From positions 310,001-374,000 of the forward strand of contig JBILTR010000001.1 of assembly GCA_044371425.1 (NCBI GenBank): DNA of 64,000 nucleotides. Direction: 5' to 3'. The translations under genes were made by a program, and so were the position numbers. Shown piece after piece: positions 35,481 to 44,502 of the stretch; position 1 is the first letter of the stretch; every line of letters starts with the position of its first letter. The stretch comes from JBEISR01 sp044371425 (lineage in GTDB: Bacteria > Planctomycetota > Planctomycetia > Pirellulales > Pirellulaceae). The notes under the pieces are model-generated. The model ran no database searches, had not been told where the DNA came from, and saw nothing but the letters and a program-made list of their open reading frames with translations.

Positions 35481-38400
35481 ATGTGGCGCGCGCTGATGTT
35501 TTGGGTTGGTGTCGTGGCCGGTATGGCGGGCTCCCTGGCGACTGGGCAAGGCCTGTCGCCGGAAGCATCCCTAGCGAGGATGCAACTGCCCGAGGAATTG
35601 CGTGCCGAACTTTTGGCATCTGAGCCATGGGTGAGGCAACCGGTGGCGATCGATTGGGATGATCGCGGCCGCCTTTGGGTGCTGCAGTATCTGCAATACC
35701 CCAACCCGGAAGGGCTCCGTCGCATCGAAGTCGATCGCTATTCGCGCACCCGTTACGATCGCCTGCCGGCTCCACCCCCACACGGCCCCCGCGGGTCGGA
35801 TCGACTGACCATCCTCCTCGATGACGATGGCGATGGCCGCGTCGATCGCGGGCACGACTTTCTCGATGGACTGAACCTGGCATCGGGATTTGCTTTCGGG
35901 CATGGCGGAGTCTTCGTGCTTCACATTCCCTACCTGCTTTTCTATCCCGATCGCGATCGAAACGACCTTCCCGATAGTGACCCCAAGGTGCTGCTGACAG
36001 GGTTTGGAATGCAGGATGCCCACAGCGTCGCCAACTCGCTGACCTTCGGCCCGGATGGTTGGCTGTATGGATGTCAGGGGAGCACCGTGACGTCGAACAT
36101 TCGGGGGATCGAGTTCCAGCAAGGAGTGTGGCGTTACCATCCAGCGACCGATCGATTCGAACTGTTCTGCGAAGGAGGCGGCAATTCCTGGGGACTCGAC
36201 TTCGATGCTCATGGGCATCTGCTCTATAGCACCAATTACGGTGGCCATCTGCTGCTGCATGGAGTTCAGGGAGGCTATTACGTCAAGTCGTTTGCCAAAC
36301 ATGGGAACCTCCACAACCCCTACGCGTTTGGCTACTTCGACCACGCACCCCATGAGAATTTCATCGGCGGCCATGTCACGGTCGGAGGCATGGTCTATCA
36401 GGGGGATCTGTTCCCCGAATCCTTTCGAAATAAGTACGTCGCCGCCGATCTGCTAGGGCATGCGGCCTACTGGCATGAGATCCAGCCGCGGGGTTCAACC
36501 TTTGCCACACGCCATGGAGGTAACCTCCTCCAGGCGAACGATCCCTGGTTCGCACCCTCCGACTTGACCATCGGGCCCGATGGAGCCATCACCATCGCCG
36601 ACTGGCATGATGCTCGGACCGCCCACCCAGACCCCGACGCATCCTGGGATCGTTCCAACGGCCGTATCTATCGCATCACCACCAAGCAATCGCCCCGACA
36701 AGCCGAACCATTCGATCTGTCTCAACAGACCGACAGACAGCTGCTGGATGAAATCCTCAACCCAGGTTCCGCCAACGCATGGAAGAAGCGTCGCAGCCGA
36801 CAGGAGCTGGTGCGCAGGTACGGCAGCCTAGCTGGCCAGCAGATCGTGCAGAGGGAATCGTTGAACGCACTGATCGACCGTTGCCGCGACACCACGCTGC
36901 GGTCCGATGAACCAACGGCGGCACTGGAGGCGCTTTGGACGTGGATCTCTCTGACGCATGGTAGGGCAGAGCCGATCGCAGAGAATGATCTGGCTAGCCT
37001 GCTGCAAAGCCCTTATCCGCCGATTCGCTTCTGGGCTCTCCGCGCACTGGGCGATCAGGTCGTTGGCGATCAGGTCGTTGGCGATCAGGTCGTTGGCGAT
37101 CAGGTCGTTGGCGATCAGGTCGTTGGCGATCAGGTCGTTGGCGAATTGGCGCTTGCGATCGGCAAGTGGGCGATTTCCGATACGCTGGCGCACCTTTTGG
37201 ATCAGCTGTCGGAGGTGGAACCTGACGTGCATGTCCGTCAGCAACTTGCCTCGACCGCCGCGCGTCTACCGGCCAACGTCGCCATGCCGATCATCAATGC
37301 CCAGATCAATCGCAGCATCGATGTCGACGACCCGATGCTGCCCTTGCTATGGTGGTGGGCGATCGAGCGGCATGCGATCGAAGGCAGGGAAGAGGTGATG
37401 CGGCGGTTCGAGCGACCGACGTTGTGGAAGTCGACTCTGGGACGCGACTTTCTGCTGCCCCGTCTGGTGCGGAGATACGCCGCCGAACGTTCGGAACAAG
37501 GAAACAACTCGCTCGCACGACTTCTCGTCGCTTGCCCCACGCCACTCGATCGCATGGCGGTCTGGGAAGCGATCGAACTGGGGCTACAAATGCCCGGTAG
37601 CTCGATCTCCCAACCCGCAGGGATCTCTCCCAATGCGGCTTCACCGGTTGCCTGGAAGCCCATGCTGGAAAGCGATCTGCAGCAGCACCCCAATGACGCG
37701 GGACTGGCACGGCTGGCTCTGCGGCTTGGCGATCGCCAGGTGCAGCGGCGATGGACGGAGCGGATCGCCAGCGAGGATCCTGACTCGGAGAAACTTGTAG
37801 AAGACCTCGCAGTGCTCGCGATCCAGCCTGCCAGCGACTCGCCGACGATGGTCCTTTCGATCCTCAAGCGTTCCAAAAGGCCCTCGGTGCAGATGGCATG
37901 TGTGGAGTACCTCAGTCGCATCGACACCCTCGAGGTGGCGGATGGGTTGGTGGAGCTTCTGGTGACGCCCTGGGAGCCTCGCGTGCGGGATCGCATCTTG
38001 GCTGTTCTCGCATCGCGACCTACCTGGGCCAAGAAGTTGCTCGAGTCGATTGAGCAGGAAGCAATCTCCGCCGATGGTGTACCACGCGAAGTGGTCCAGC
38101 AGCTATCTAGCCACAACGACTCCGAGATCGACTCCAAGGTGGTGAAGTTCTGGGGACGCGTCGCCAGTGCGACACCTGAGGAACGGCTGGCGGAAGTGCG
38201 TCGACTCAACAACGATCTGCGGGCGGGCCCGGGGGACGTAGGGCAAGGTAAGCTTTTGTTCCGGGAGCACTGCGCGACTTGCCATCAGCTTTTTGGAGAA
38301 GGTGGCCAACTGGGCCCCGACCTGACTAGCGCCAATCGGAAGGACCGCGATTTTTTGCTGGTGTCGATCGTCGACCCCAGCAGCGTCATTCGCAAGGAGT

Positions 38401-38648
38401 ATCTTTCCACCATCGTGCGCACGGAGGATGATCGGGTGCTGACCGGCATCGTCAAAGCCGATGGCGATTCGCGGGTACTCCTCCATCCACAGCGCGGCGA
38501 ACCGATCGCTCTGGCTCTCTCGGAAATCGCAGAGGCGAAGGAATCTGCCATGTCGCTGATGCCAGAAGATCTGTATCGCCAGTGGTCGCCGCAGGCGTTG
38601 AGAGATCTGTTTGCGTACCTACAGTCCGATCCCCCAGTTACGCCCTGA
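35481..38648 (+). CDS. PVC-type membrane-bound dehydrogenase with HEAT repeats and C-terminal cytochrome c
   Basis: This is a 1,055-residue exported protein of the Planctomycetes/Verrucomicrobia type. From the ATG at 35481 there is a signal peptide (FWVGVVAGMAGSLATG). A six-bladed beta-propeller dehydrogenase domain follows (VAIDWDDRGRLWVLQYLQYP, then ANSLTFGPDGWLYGCQGSTV, then GGHVTVGGMVYQGDLFP), then an alpha-helical HEAT-like middle and a C-terminal haem c domain with CATCH (C931, C934, H935) and the end LRDLFAYLQSDPP. The family is thought to oxidise sugars or alcohols in the periplasm; this is not proven. Residues 524-553 are six perfect copies of GDQVV within the helical region, an unusual feature. 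It is followed in the same direction by an isochorismatase-like and a deacetylase gene. Confidence 0.92.
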   Translation: MWRALMFWVGVVAGMAGSLATGQGLSPEASLARMQLPEELRAELLASEPWVRQPVAIDWDDRGRLWVLQYLQYPNPEGLRRIEVDRYSRTRYDRLPAPPPHGPRGSDRLTILLDDDGDGRVDRGHDFLDGLNLASGFAFGHGGVFVLHIPYLLFYPDRDRNDLPDSDPKVLLTGFGMQDAHSVANSLTFGPDGWLYGCQGSTVTSNIRGIEFQQGVWRYHPATDRFELFCEGGGNSWGLDFDAHGHLLYSTNYGGHLLLHGVQGGYYVKSFAKHGNLHNPYAFGYFDHAPHENFIGGHVTVGGMVYQGDLFPESFRNKYVAADLLGHAAYWHEIQPRGSTFATRHGGNLLQANDPWFAPSDLTIGPDGAITIADWHDARTAHPDPDASWDRSNGRIYRITTKQSPRQAEPFDLSQQTDRQLLDEILNPGSANAWKKRRSRQELVRRYGSLAGQQIVQRESLNALIDRCRDTTLRSDEPTAALEALWTWISLTHGRAEPIAENDLASLLQSPYPPIRFWALRALGDQVVGDQVVGDQVVGDQVVGDQVVGDQVVGELALAIGKWAISDTLAHLLDQLSEVEPDVHVRQQLASTAARLPANVAMPIINAQINRSIDVDDPMLPLLWWWAIERHAIEGREEVMRRFERPTLWKSTLGRDFLLPRLVRRYAAERSEQGNNSLARLLVACPTPLDRMAVWEAIELGLQMPGSSISQPAGISPNAASPVAWKPMLESDLQQHPNDAGLARLALRLGDRQVQRRWTERIASEDPDSEKLVEDLAVLAIQPASDSPTMVLSILKRSKRPSVQMACVEYLSRIDTLEVADGLVELLVTPWEPRVRDRILAVLASRPTWAKKLLESIEQEAISADGVPREVVQQLSSHNDSEIDSKVVKFWGRVASATPEERLAEVRRLNNDLRAGPGDVGQGKLLFREHCATCHQLFGEGGQLGPDLTSANRKDRDFLLVSIVDPSSVIRKEYLSTIVRTEDDRVLTGIVKADGDSRVLLHPQRGEPIALALSEIAEAKESAMSLMPEDLYRQWSPQALRDLFAYLQSDPPVTP
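37051..37140 (+). repeat. Six perfect tandem copies of a 15-bp unit inside the dehydrogenase gene
   Basis: The unit GCGATCAGGTCGTTG is repeated six times without a mismatch, in phase with the reading frame, giving six GDQVV pentapeptides. The repeat is followed by a degenerate continuation (GCGAATTGG, read as GEL). A 15-bp unit keeps the frame with any copy number, so it can expand or shrink without breaking the gene. Perfect identity suggests recent slippage. Confidence 0.97.
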
Positions 38649-38702
38649 CTCCCATTCCTGGGAACGATACTTGACCTGGACTCCAGCAGCGAGATAAGAA
38701 CC

Positions 38703-39782
38703 ATGCGACACGGTTTGATGGGGATGACGCTCTTTCTTCTTGCATGGCCAGGGATGTTGTCGGGCCAGGAAAAGTCTGCCGGGCGTATCTACTCCAACAT
38801 CCTTCGGAAGATCGAAGCACCCACACCGATCTTGGCGGATCATCCCGAGTTCTTTGAACCGGTGGTGGAGGAGCAGCGATTCGAAGCCGATTCCATCGTC
38901 GATGACCCGATCGGGGATCTGCACGTCAGGGCTTGGCGATTTAGCTACAACGCCAGGGGCATCATCGAAATGCCCAATCGCCTGCGCGGAGATCAGACGG
39001 CGATCATCATGGTGCATCCCTGGGCGATCGATGATTCCTGGGGTTGGAAGACGCCCGAACCCCATGGTGTGGCTGACTTCTGCACGCCAACAAAAAATCA
39101 TCTCGCCTCTCGCCACTCGCGGGAAGTGATCGACCCATTCCTCAAGAGGCTGCGTCAGAATGTGTCGCTGGTGATGTACAGCCTGCCTGGTCCGGCCGAT
39201 CCGATTCGCACCATGGTCTACCGAACCTTCGAGTCGACGCCAGACGAGCCGAAGCGGGAGGAAGGGATGCGGCGTTTGCGTGAGCGGTTGGCGGCCTTTG
39301 ACTATCGGGGTGAGAAGCTGCCCGATCAGCTGATCCTTGGAGAGAATCATCCGGTGGGAGATTACTTCCGGCAGTTCCCAGGACTCGATGCCTCCGCCCG
39401 CTACAACGGCGAAGGGTTCTGGTCGTTGCCGATTCCCGTCAGCGACGCTATCGATGTCGCGCCCCAGGATGTGGTGATCTTCGATGAGGAAGGTTATCCG
39501 AAGCTGCGGGATTATTTGAAAAAGCAAGGCATCCGGCATGTGCTGTTGACCGGCTATGCCACCGATATGTGCTACTGCAAGACGACTGCAGGTTACGAAA
39601 ACCTATCGAAGGACTTCAATGTCTTCCTGGTGGCCGATGCTTCGCTGGCCACTTTCCCTTCCAACAGTTCGCCTCGCTTCGCCGTCAATGCGGCAATTTC
39701 GTATGCCGCGCTGCAGCAACTGATCACACAGATCTCTTGGGTGCAGATTGGAGAGAATCGCAGCAAGGAGAGTGCCCGATGA
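38703..39782 (+). CDS. Exported isochorismatase-like cysteine hydrolase
   Basis: This is a 359-residue protein of the isochorismatase/cysteine hydrolase superfamily with a signal peptide (MTLFLLAWPGMLSGQ), so it acts outside the cytoplasm, which is uncommon for this family. The nucleophile is Cys290 in TGYATDMCYCKTTAGYENL. The strand-end aspartate is in AIIMVHPWAIDDSWGW, and VFLVADASLATFP follows the nucleophile region as in the family. The normal fold takes about 200 residues; an insert of about 100 residues (roughly 125-240) sits in the middle. The substrate is unknown; an amide or isochorismate-like ester is possible. Its stop overlaps the ATG of the deacetylase by four bases (ATGA), so the two are translationally coupled. 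Confidence 0.78.
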   Translation: MRHGLMGMTLFLLAWPGMLSGQEKSAGRIYSNILRKIEAPTPILADHPEFFEPVVEEQRFEADSIVDDPIGDLHVRAWRFSYNARGIIEMPNRLRGDQTAIIMVHPWAIDDSWGWKTPEPHGVADFCTPTKNHLASRHSREVIDPFLKRLRQNVSLVMYSLPGPADPIRTMVYRTFESTPDEPKREEGMRRLRERLAAFDYRGEKLPDQLILGENHPVGDYFRQFPGLDASARYNGEGFWSLPIPVSDAIDVAPQDVVIFDEEGYPKLRDYLKKQGIRHVLLTGYATDMCYCKTTAGYENLSKDFNVFLVADASLATFPSNSSPRFAVNAAISYAALQQLITQISWVQIGENRSKESAR

Positions 39783-40798
39783 AGGAAAAGATCAACCGCC
39801 GAAGTTGGCTGGCGCACGCAATTGCTACCTCATCGCTGGCCAGCCCACTCGCCATCGCGGCACCGGCATCAAGGTGGCTGGAGTATCGGACGCCAAGTGG
39901 TGGGCCCAAGAGCCGTATCGCCATCACCCTCGATCTGGAAATGGCGAGGAATTTTCCTACCTGGGAATCGAACCATTGGGATTACGAGAAAGGGAATCTC
40001 GATCAGCCGACCAAGAGCTATGCCAGGGAAGCGGCCCGCCGCGTGCGCCAGCAAGGTGGCGTGATCCACTTTTTCGCGGTGGGGCAGTTGTTCGAACAGG
40101 CGGAGGTAGGGTGGCTGAAGGAGATCGTCGAGGAAGGTCACCCGGTGGGCAATCACACCTACGACCACGTCAACGTACTGGCCGGTCGACGCGAGGATCT
40201 GCAGTATCGCTTTCAGCGGGCACCCTGGCTGCTGGAGGATCGTCCGGTGTTGGAGCTGATTCGTGAGAACATTGTGCGCACCACCAAGGCCATGGAGTAT
40301 CGGCTGGGGGTAAAGCCCAGTGGCTTTCGTACCCCCGGTGGTTTCTCCGAGGGTCTGAAGGGGCATCCTGAGGTGCGAGCCATGCTGGCCGATCTAGGGT
40401 ACTCCTGGGTCAGCAGCCTCTACCCAGCTCACCCCAACACCCAGCCACTTCAGCAGCCCGATGGCCCTTTGCTCGATCAGATCGCCGAAGCCCAGAAAGA
40501 GGCACAGCCGTTCGTCTACCCAGATGGTTTGATCGAAGTGCCGATGAGCCCCATCAGCGATATCGGAGCGTTTCGCAATGGCCGTTGGAATCTAGAAAGC
40601 TTTCTCCGATCAATTGAAAAGAGTGTACGCTGGTCGATCGAACACGGGACCGTTTTTGATTTTTTAGCGCATCCATCCTGCTTGGGAGTCGTTGACCCGG
40701 AGTTTCGGGCGATCGATCTGATTTGCAGGTTGGTGAAGGAGTCGGAGGGAAGAGCGGAGCTGACCGATCTGGCGACAATCGCAAGGGATGTAAGTTGA
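39779..40798 (+). CDS. Exported polysaccharide deacetylase (NodB-like)
   Basis: This is a 339-residue polysaccharide deacetylase of the carbohydrate esterase 4/NodB fold. The ATG at 39779 overlaps the upstream stop (ATGA) and gives a Tat-like N-terminus (KINRRSWLAHAIATSSLA). The catalytic motifs are ITLDLEMA (motif 1, with a Leu-Glu variant of the usual D-D pair) and EGHPVGNHTYDHVNVLA (motif 2, H-x(3)-H metal ligands). FRTPGGFSEGL is motif 3, and DFLAHPSCLG is near the end. The second motif-1 aspartate is replaced by Glu, so activity could differ from textbook members. Its coupling to an exported cysteine hydrolase suggests that both act on the same polymer or its substituents (inference). 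Confidence 0.83.
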   Translation: MKEKINRRSWLAHAIATSSLASPLAIAAPASRWLEYRTPSGGPKSRIAITLDLEMARNFPTWESNHWDYEKGNLDQPTKSYAREAARRVRQQGGVIHFFAVGQLFEQAEVGWLKEIVEEGHPVGNHTYDHVNVLAGRREDLQYRFQRAPWLLEDRPVLELIRENIVRTTKAMEYRLGVKPSGFRTPGGFSEGLKGHPEVRAMLADLGYSWVSSLYPAHPNTQPLQQPDGPLLDQIAEAQKEAQPFVYPDGLIEVPMSPISDIGAFRNGRWNLESFLRSIEKSVRWSIEHGTVFDFLAHPSCLGVVDPEFRAIDLICRLVKESEGRAELTDLATIARDVS

Positions 40799-41002
40799 AG
40801 TGGGCTCGCGAACAACTCTCTAGGTTCGATCCGATGCATGCTGAGGATCTTCTCGCCATGATGGCCCCTTCGAGCCGGAGAACGGAGGCAGATTAGACAA
40901 CCTCGACGAAAGCACTGGCGATGGATCAGTCCGCCTCTAGAAATGCGGGATTTCCAATCGATGGTTGTCGACGATCCCGGTTTACCTCCTGGCCCGGTCG
41001 AT

Positions 41003-41461
41003 TCACGCTGCCTGTTCCGCGATCCTGCTGCGCCTCGATGCGAGAGTCCAGATTCCAAATGACAGAAGCAATGCCCCAATCACGCCCGTCCTGACTCTTT
41101 CCCTGCGAACTACCCTAGCCAAATCAGCCCTCTCCTTCTCTTCCGATTTGAGCTTCGCCGCCAAACGATCTTGCATGCGACGATTCAGAGCCTCTTGTTC
41201 TGCTACGGCGCGTTGGATGACTTCCGGATCACCTACCTGGATGGCTTGCTGTAGCCTTTCGGTACGTTCTAAGTAGTCCTTGGTGTCAGAGATAAACCCG
41301 GTTGAATCCGACAAGACGACCTCTGTATCCACAGGACGATTCATCCCAGCATGGGGTCCAATCGCAACCCAAGCCAAGTACATTCCCAGGCCGATCGCGG
41401 TGATGGGCAGCACCCAGGACGGAACGACCAGTTGCGACCGCCGTGTTTTTTGAGAATGCAT
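41003..41461 (-). CDS. Membrane protein with central coiled coil, unknown function
   Basis: This is a 152-residue hypothetical protein. A basic N-terminus leads into a first membrane helix (WVLPITAIGLGMYLAWVAI). A long charged helical region rich in Glu, Gln, Arg and Ala follows (LERTERLQQAIQVGDPEVIQ and NRRMQDRLAAKLKSEEKERA), then a second helix (TGVIGALLLSFGIWTLA) and a basic end. The start at 41461 has AAGGAAAG just upstream; open sequence further upstream lies opposite the neighbouring gene's end. It lies 110 bases after the DUF2306 gene on the same strand. I do not recognise a family. Confidence 0.6.
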   Translation of the reverse strand: MHSQKTRRSQLVVPSWVLPITAIGLGMYLAWVAIGPHAGMNRPVDTEVVLSDSTGFISDTKDYLERTERLQQAIQVGDPEVIQRAVAEQEALNRRMQDRLAAKLKSEEKERADLARVVRRERVRTGVIGALLLSFGIWTLASRRSRIAEQAA

Positions 41462-41570
41462 TCTTTCCTTCGCTCTGCAGGCTGCGCATACGGTCGACTG
41501 AACGTTTGCGTGATCCGACCTGCGCGGATTGAAAAGGATGTGAAATCGATTTTGAACCGCGGCTTGGGGC

Positions 41571-42212
41571 CTAGGTTTCGTTCGCCAGGCTGTGGTCCAA
41601 AGACGGCGTTTTTGAACTCCTTGAATTGATCCGCTTGGCGATCCAAAGGTTGGGTAACCAGCAAAGCCAAGCCACAATAGGGTAGGCTACGCCGAAATCA
41701 AGCTGGAAGATACCGATCAGCAAAGGCAACCATAACCTCAAAGTGACAGCCGCGCAGCAAGCGCTATAGCTATACACCATCAGTCGCTCGTGTCTCCAAA
41801 GATCTCGCTGTCGGATGCGATAGTATGCCTGGACGGTCACGCCGAGCCAAAACACTCCGAGACTTCCAAAACCCAATCCAGCAATCGATCCCGTAGTGGT
41901 TTGGGGAGCAATCCAAACCCCGGCTAAGCCGCTCACGCAGGCCATGAGAACGTAGACTTTCCCAACGAACCGATGCATTTCCCGATAGCGTTCTCGCCAT
42001 GACTTCACGAACTGGGACCACCCGACCGAAAGAGCAACTCCACCGCAGACGATATGGGTATAGAAACCAACTCGCCACATTGCATCGCCGATAAGAGCGT
42101 CGCTCTTGGTCTGCAGGATTCCAATTTTGCCATCGACCATCAGATAGACGAGCGGATAGGTTCCAATGATCGAGCAGAGAGCAGCGAGAGGGATAAAGTA
42201 AGGTGCTCTCAT
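41571..42212 (-). CDS. DUF2306 family membrane protein
   Basis: This is a 213-residue integral membrane protein of the DUF2306 family, function unknown. About six to seven hydrophobic helices are visible. The conserved polar signatures are FYTHIVCGGVALSVGW (with its membrane histidine), EMHRFVGKVYVLMACVSGLA, and RQRDLWRHERLMVYSYSACC (H-x(3)-M). Such paired histidines recall haem- or quinone-binding membrane proteins, but no activity is shown for the family. The ATG at 42212 starts the first helix directly. It is the first of two small membrane-protein genes on the minus strand in an accessory stretch. Confidence 0.8.
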   Translation of the reverse strand: MRAPYFIPLAALCSIIGTYPLVYLMVDGKIGILQTKSDALIGDAMWRVGFYTHIVCGGVALSVGWSQFVKSWRERYREMHRFVGKVYVLMACVSGLAGVWIAPQTTTGSIAGLGFGSLGVFWLGVTVQAYYRIRQRDLWRHERLMVYSYSACCAAVTLRLWLPLLIGIFQLDFGVAYPIVAWLCWLPNLWIAKRINSRSSKTPSLDHSLANET

Positions 42213-42544
42213 GAGCGATTGATGCGCCTTTGACGCACATCCAGGATAACTGGAAGCGCGCTAACTAAATGACCATTTGAAGGGACCTCGTTCGGCCACT
42301 TCGGTGTACCATCTCGTGGCCTCTTCGAAGGCCCCCAAGGAGTTGCGGAGCTACAAAGAGCGAGTCGTTGTAGGCTGGTGAAGATATTGGATACGACATT
42401 GTTGATAAGAGATTCATAGGGAATCAGCAAGAGCCCAGGTTTATCGCTGCGGTGATCGGACTATGCACTTGGAGATACATTATCGCTTCGAGGATGGATG
42501 AGTTAGGCTTCTGTTCGATCGATAGGTTCTTCGAAACCCAAGGC
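42213..42544. other. Intergenic interval, no gene seen
   Basis: These 332 bases lie between DUF2306 and the DUF4259-like gene. A 73-residue minus-strand frame spans part of it but has no convincing start or family features. I see no hairpin with a T-run. Confidence 0.5.
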
Positions 42545-43285
42545 TCAGTCGATACCAAAAACCTCCTTCAGCTGATTGTCGACGTAGGGCCAAACGAATG
42601 CAGTGTAGCCGCCCGGTTTCTGTTTCGGTTTGGTGGAAATCCCCAGTCGTACCACCCTCGTTTGGTTCTTTTTCTTGCGGGGCTCCTGGAAGAGAAACTG
42701 AGATACACCGTTTGGTGTATTCTCTTTCTTGATCGGCAGCGTCGCCATCTGACTGGGGCTTGGGAACACTGCTCCAAACCAATCGAGCAGTTCGCAAACG
42801 GCAAATCGACCACCTCGGTCCTCGTGATGGCCGATCACACGAAGCATCGTCCATTTGCCCGATCGCAACTGAAATCCGATCATCTCGCCAATCTGCCAGT
42901 CGTTCGATTCCTTGATGGTTCGCGTCACTGGTTTGGCTGGTGGCGGATCGGAGAGCAGTTCGGCTCTTGTCTTCGCAAGAACCGCTTCCCGCCTCGCGCG
43001 GCTCTTCGCGTCGCTCCATCTGGCCAGGTCGGACCCATCGTCGATGACCTTTAAGGCCATTTTCTTGACACGCGTTTCTAGTCGTCCCAATTTCCACTGC
43101 GTCACCGCCAGTGCTATCCAGAAAACTGGCATTTCCTCGGGATCATTCAGAGACGACGCATACTCCGTTTGGAGTTGCTTGGTCGCCTCCGATGGCGTCC
43201 ATCCCTCCCCGATCCGTTCGCGGAAATCGGTGCGGATATCGGCCGCGAGATCATCAGAGAAAATGGCGACTCCCCATGCACCCAT
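42545..43285 (-). CDS. DUF4259-like protein with C-terminal extension
   Basis: This is a 246-residue protein whose first 100 residues match the DUF4259 pattern: MGAWGVAIFSDDLAADIRTD, then PVFWIALAVTQWKLGRLETR. DUF4259-type proteins are small, widespread and of unknown function, and some sit in immunity-gene clusters. The C-terminal 130 residues hold a beta-rich segment (GEMIGFQLRSGKWTMLRVIG, then RFAVCELLDWFGAVFPS) that I do not recognise. The end is basic. The ATG at 43285 gives the diagnostic N-terminus. It belongs to a minus-strand run of small accessory proteins and is 75 bases after the next gene in that run. Confidence 0.7.
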   Translation of the reverse strand: MGAWGVAIFSDDLAADIRTDFRERIGEGWTPSEATKQLQTEYASSLNDPEEMPVFWIALAVTQWKLGRLETRVKKMALKVIDDGSDLARWSDAKSRARREAVLAKTRAELLSDPPPAKPVTRTIKESNDWQIGEMIGFQLRSGKWTMLRVIGHHEDRGGRFAVCELLDWFGAVFPSPSQMATLPIKKENTPNGVSQFLFQEPRKKKNQTRVVRLGISTKPKQKPGGYTAFVWPYVDNQLKEVFGID

Positions 43286-43360
43286 CGGGTTTCCTCACCA
43301 AGGTGACCTCTATGCCCGAAGCAACTGTAGCGGGCTGCCCCACGGATAGGAATTCGCCGG

Positions 43361-43807
43361 TCAATCTGAATTCTTGGGAGGAGCCAGACCACGAAGGATA
43401 TCGAGTCGGTTGGGTGGCGCGCCCGGTGCTAAGAAATCGGGAATGGTTCGGTCTGTTCTTCGCGGTCGCGATAGGAACTCAGGGGGCCACTCCGTGATCC
43501 GCTCTGTCTTCACATGCTCATAGACGCCCGGCTTGGTTTCATTGATGTGCTCGCGTTGCAAGACAAGGGCGAGGGGTTTTTCACAGCCTACGTGGTTTTC
43601 GTAGTAGGCAAAAGCCTCGGCGTAAGTTGCGAATGGCATGTAGTAGTCGCTACCGTTGAAGTCATCAGGAGCACCAAGTTCAGGATGCATCCAGACGCGG
43701 TACTCGAGCACCTCATCCCATGTGTAGCCGCCGCCTGCATGGGCTTCGGGTTCGTATTCCCCCACTTTGCTTGGATCGATTGCGTCAGGATAAATCGGTT
43801 CGGTCAT
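43361..43807 (-). CDS. Conserved hypothetical protein ending in a Pro/Arg-rich motif
   Basis: This is a 148-residue protein of unknown function. Recognisable conserved stretches are GGYTWDEVLEYRVWMHPE, FATYAEAFAYYENHVGCEKP, LALVLQREHI and the C-terminal block ITEWPPEFLSRPRRTDRTIP, followed by DFLAPGAPPNRLDILRG. From memory, similar sequences occur next to acetyltransferase-like proteins in several phyla; this could not be checked. No signal peptide or membrane helix is seen. It sits between the zinc-ribbon/crystallin-J1-like gene and the DUF4259-like gene, all on the minus strand. Confidence 0.65.
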   Translation of the reverse strand: MTEPIYPDAIDPSKVGEYEPEAHAGGGYTWDEVLEYRVWMHPELGAPDDFNGSDYYMPFATYAEAFAYYENHVGCEKPLALVLQREHINETKPGVYEHVKTERITEWPPEFLSRPRRTDRTIPDFLAPGAPPNRLDILRGLAPPKNSD

Positions 43808-43932
43808 GATCGGATTCCGGGTGATAGGTGTGTCAGCGAAACAGTGGCCTTCGGTGGACTGCTTCCTAAACGGCTACTGCCGACGCAGCTAGGTGTCGGA
43901 TCGTTCCATGCCTTTCTTGGTCGCCAGAACTT

Positions 43933-44502
43933 TCAGGGAACCAGTTTTCCATTTTGGAATTGCGCAATCACCTCAATAAGTCCCACGATGTTGTCATTGA
44001 ATGAATCGAGGTCTTCTGCAGGAATCCAGTACTCCAGCGTGTGGCGATCGGCGGCAGTCTGGATTTCGTAGTTGCATAGGTATTCATTTCGGACCTGGAA
44101 TCGCGTCACGTAACCAATAAAGTGGTGAGCTGGGTCGGTTGAATTCCAGTCGCGGGCTATGGCATCGGCATAGTCCTGAGTCAGTACGGGATAGAAGATC
44201 GGCTGCCAATCGAGCCGTGGAGGAAACCGCCGGAATCCTGTTTCTTCGATCAGCGCAAGTTCGCTTTGTCCGATAGGGCGGTAGAGCGTCGACAATCCAG
44301 TTTTGGGTGGCCGTCGTTGAGCGGCATGATACTCGGCAGCCGAGAAACTACCGCCGCACAGGCGACAGTGAAAACGCGATTCCGGCTCGCCAAATTCAAT
44401 CGCGCTGGTTTTCTGGTCGCATCGCGGACAGCGCAAACCATCGCGGGCCAGCATCCCAACAAGCTCTTGGGTGGCATAGAAATCCCACTGCGAATCGGTC
44501 AT
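43933..44502 (-). CDS. Zinc-ribbon protein with ADP-ribosylation/crystallin J1-like domain
   Basis: This is a 189-residue protein with two parts. The first 60 residues carry a zinc ribbon: CPRCD and CRLCG, two CxxC pairs about 20 residues apart. The rest matches proteins commonly labelled ADP-ribosylation/crystallin J1: STLYRPIGQSELALIEETGF, RLDWQPIFYPVLTQDYADAI, ARDWN, FIGYVTRFQVRNEYLCNYEI and the end LEYWIPAEDLDSFNDNIVGL. That label is by database habit; the enzyme function is not established for this short family. The fusion to a zinc ribbon suggests nucleic-acid or protein binding. It heads the minus-strand accessory run. Confidence 0.68.
   Translation of the reverse strand: MTDSQWDFYATQELVGMLARDGLRCPRCDQKTSAIEFGEPESRFHCRLCGGSFSAAEYHAAQRRPPKTGLSTLYRPIGQSELALIEETGFRRFPPRLDWQPIFYPVLTQDYADAIARDWNSTDPAHHFIGYVTRFQVRNEYLCNYEIQTAADRHTLEYWIPAEDLDSFNDNIVGLIEVIAQFQNGKLVP

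Noticed and set aside
37051..37140. CRISPR-like array
   Set aside because: The copies are directly adjacent with no spacers, and lie within a coding frame as a pentapeptide repeat.
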